Positions 62,429 through 64,000 of a DNA stretch of 64,000 nt are shown one piece after another. The stretch is taken from positions 2,108,001 through 2,172,000 of the forward strand of contig NZ_JAFBCO010000001.1 of the NCBI RefSeq assembly GCF_016907775.1, written 5' to 3'. The notes under the pieces are model-generated. The model did not search any database. It was given only the letters and a program-made list of their open reading frames with translations, and was not told the DNA's origin. The translations under genes were made by a program, and so were the position numbers. Every line of letters starts with the position of its first letter. Positions within the stretch are counted from its first letter, which is position 1. The DNA comes from Pseudoglutamicibacter cumminsii. GTDB lineage: Bacteria > Actinomycetota > Actinomycetes > Actinomycetales > Micrococcaceae.

Positions 62429-63211
62429 ATGACTACACAACCTCCATCCCCTGAAGTACAGCCTGCATCGAACGCTGCTACCGCTCAACCGGCGGTTGCG
62501 GCGTGGAACCTGACCAAAGTATTTGGGCAGGGTTCGACGCAGGTTACGGCACTCAACAACATCACGGTGGGTTTCGCGCCCGGCAAGTTCACGGCGATCA
62601 TGGGGCCTTCGGGTTCCGGTAAGTCGACGCTGATGCACATGCTCGCTACGTTGGACCGCCCGACGAGCGGCGCGCTGGCCTTGGGCCCTACCCGCGTGGA
62701 TACGTTGAGCGAAGACGAGCAGACCCGCTTGCGCCGCGAGCGTGTGGGTTTCGTGTTCCAGGCGTTCAACCTGGTTCCTACACTGACCGCCGAGCAGAAC
62801 ATCGTGCTTCCGCTCGAGCTGGCCAACAAGAAGCCGGACATGGCGTGGTTCAACGAGCTCGTGGACCGCTTGGGTCTGCGTGAGCGTCTCAACCACAAGC
62901 CGCACGAGCTTTCGGGTGGTCAGCAGCAGCGCGTGGCCGTCGCGCGTGCCCTGTTGTCCCGCCCCGACGTGATTTTCGGTGACGAGCCAACCGGTAACTT
63001 GGATTCTGAATCCGGTAGCCAGGTGCTCAACCTGTTGCAACGGGCCGCGCACGAATACGGCCAGACCGTCATCATGGTGACGCACGACCCGCAGGCGGCC
63101 GCTTACGCTGACCGCGTGCTGTTGCTTTCGGACGGCGTGATCGCCGGCGAGATCAACAACCCGACCGCTCAGGGCGTAGCAGAAGCATTGGCTCAGTTGG
63201 GAGCCAAGTAA
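62429..63211 (+). CDS. ABC transporter ATP-binding protein (MacB/LolD type)
   Basis: 260 aa. GPSGSGKST (Walker A), HELSGGQQQRVAVARALL (signature), FGDEPTGNLD (Walker B), VTHDPQAA (switch His). Belongs to the MacB/LolD/FtsE group that pairs with FtsX-like permeases for peptide or antibiotic export/resistance. The N-terminal about 28 residues are Pro/Ala/Gln rich. ATG at 62429; the next gene overlaps as TAATG. Confidence 0.94.
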   Translation: MTTQPPSPEVQPASNAATAQPAVAAWNLTKVFGQGSTQVTALNNITVGFAPGKFTAIMGPSGSGKSTLMHMLATLDRPTSGALALGPTRVDTLSEDEQTRLRRERVGFVFQAFNLVPTLTAEQNIVLPLELANKKPDMAWFNELVDRLGLRERLNHKPHELSGGQQQRVAVARALLSRPDVIFGDEPTGNLDSESGSQVLNLLQRAAHEYGQTVIMVTHDPQAAAYADRVLLLSDGVIAGEINNPTAQGVAEALAQLGAK

Positions 63212-64000
63212 TGAACACGATTGCGCGCGCGAATATTCGCGCTTATTTCCGTCGCTACATAGCGGTGATTGTCGCGGTAATGATCGGCGTGGGCTTCTTG
63301 AGCGCTGTCTTGAACTTCTCGACGTCCTCGTTCGCGTCGGTCAAGAACACTCAGGGCCAGGTGTATTCGAAGTCCGATGTCGTGGTTACGGCGAGGACCG
63401 CAGTTATCTCTCAGGATGGTGACGGTTCCGCACAGGACAAGCAGGACATTGACAAGCTGGTCACTGGCAGGGATTCGGTCGCCGATCACCTTAGGTACGA
63501 CCGCGGCATGGTCTACAACATGGACCGAACCGCGGGTGATGATCCGGTGCACCTGTATGCAGTGGAAGGTAACTGGGACCTCCTCGGATTCAAGCGCATC
63601 GAAGGTGAGCTTCCAAGCGGGAAGAACATCGGTGTCAGCCAGAAGCTCTACGACAGCCTCGTAGACGGCAACGGTGGCGGCACCCCTGACATCACTCTTG
63701 CGCTCGAGCCAAGCTTTGTTGAAGGGCAAGGCTCTGATCAGCCAGCCAAGCTCACGTATAAGGCAACCGGCGTGTTCGAAGACTCGCGCATGCTCGACGC
63801 CTTCGGCCTTCCGTCAGTTTTCCTGGACCGGCAAGAAGCTGAGGCAGCCGGCTTCCTCACGATTACTTCCGAAACGGTCTATCTGCTCAAGGTCGCCCCG
63901 GGTAGCAATCCTGCCGACGTTGTTCGCGAGATCAACGATGCAGCGAAGGCGGCCGGCTACGAGGGCATCAAGGCAGCAACGCCGGATGAGCTCCTCAACC
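63211..64000 (+). CDS. FtsX-like ABC transporter permease (3' truncated by window edge)
   Basis: First about 263 residues of a MacB/FtsX-type permease running off the window. One N-terminal membrane helix (IAVIVAVMIGVGFLSAVL), then a large extracellular domain (SKSDVVVTARTAVIS; VYNMDRTAGDDPVHLYAVEG; YKATGVFEDSRMLDAFGLPS), as in the macrolide/peptide exporter group. No stop before 64000. It overlaps the ATPase stop by one base, so the two form one transporter. Confidence 0.9.
   Translation, partial: MNTIARANIRAYFRRYIAVIVAVMIGVGFLSAVLNFSTSSFASVKNTQGQVYSKSDVVVTARTAVISQDGDGSAQDKQDIDKLVTGRDSVADHLRYDRGMVYNMDRTAGDDPVHLYAVEGNWDLLGFKRIEGELPSGKNIGVSQKLYDSLVDGNGGGTPDITLALEPSFVEGQGSDQPAKLTYKATGVFEDSRMLDAFGLPSVFLDRQEAEAAGFLTITSETVYLLKVAPGSNPADVVREINDAAKAAGYEGIKAATPDELLN

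Noticed and set aside
1-64000. CRISPR arrays, prophage, insertion sequences or plasmid functions
   Set aside because: No regularly spaced 25-40 bp repeats, Cas, integrase, transposase or phage structural genes were seen; the only site-specific recombinase is chromosomal XerC.

Overview
The window looks like one chromosomal segment of a high-GC Gram-positive actinobacterium, most likely a member of the Micrococcales near the Micrococcaceae. This rests on gene content and order: a PucR-type regulator with fabD-acpP-fabF-DUF3145, DUF2469 beside rnhB, rpsP-khpA-rimM-trmD-rplS, an IclR regulator divergent from leuCD, and DUF3515. It also rests on GTG/TTG starts and apparently leaderless promoters. 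The assignment is inference; no rRNA is present. I saw no prophage, transposase, CRISPR array or plasmid function, and no gene-free stretch longer than about 300 bases.

Layout. 1-3611: type II fatty-acid genes on the + strand (regulator, fabD, acpP, fabF), closed by a strong bidirectional terminator. 3645-8745: minus-strand DUF3145, xerC, dprA, comM-like and yraN genes (recombination and DNA uptake). 8893-13590: DUF2469, rnhB, lepB, rplS, trmD, rimM, khpA and rpsP, broken up by hairpins and internal promoters. 13801-21416: ffh, followed without gaps by two unrecognised membrane-anchored proteins, then ftsY and an OatA-like O-acetyltransferase. 21590-22840: a lone + strand MFS exporter. 22865-29055: smc, mutM, rnc, rpmF and DUF177, with a perfect hairpin inside rnc. 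29231-36965: a wall-polymer (teichoic-acid-like) cluster with an ABC exporter, two GT2 enzymes, a CDP-alcohol transferase, a TagD-like cytidylyltransferase, a TagB/F-like polymerase and an LCP ligase. 37111-48108: coaD, an aminotransferase, a spermidine-synthase-like protein, rsmD, recG, a DAK2 protein, a second LCP protein, a DUF3515 lipoprotein, ddl and gpsA. 48193-50303: plsC and murA. 50473-54559: leuD, leuC, the divergent IclR regulator and thiL. 54709-55160: two identical tRNA-Glu genes and a tRNA-Gln. 55421-60158: gltX, an FAH-family hydrolase, ilvE and leuB. 60285-64000: a NarL-type two-component system followed by an ABC ATPase and the start of its permease.

The segment combines envelope building (fatty acids, peptidoglycan precursors, wall polymer, O-acetylation) with SRP/ribosome assembly and branched-chain amino acid synthesis. 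Many neighbours overlap by ATGA, TGATG, TAATG or GTGA, so translational coupling is widespread. The signals most worth following are: the perfect 42-nt hairpin coding for residues 10-23 of RNase III; the two unknown membrane proteins coupled to ffh; the 17-bp minisatellite at the rnhB stop codon; the wall-polymer operon with a CDP-alcohol transferase whose last motif Asp is His; a fab operon lacking fabH; and three promoter/operator arrangements, at fabD, at the leuC divergent regulator and upstream of the ABC transporter.
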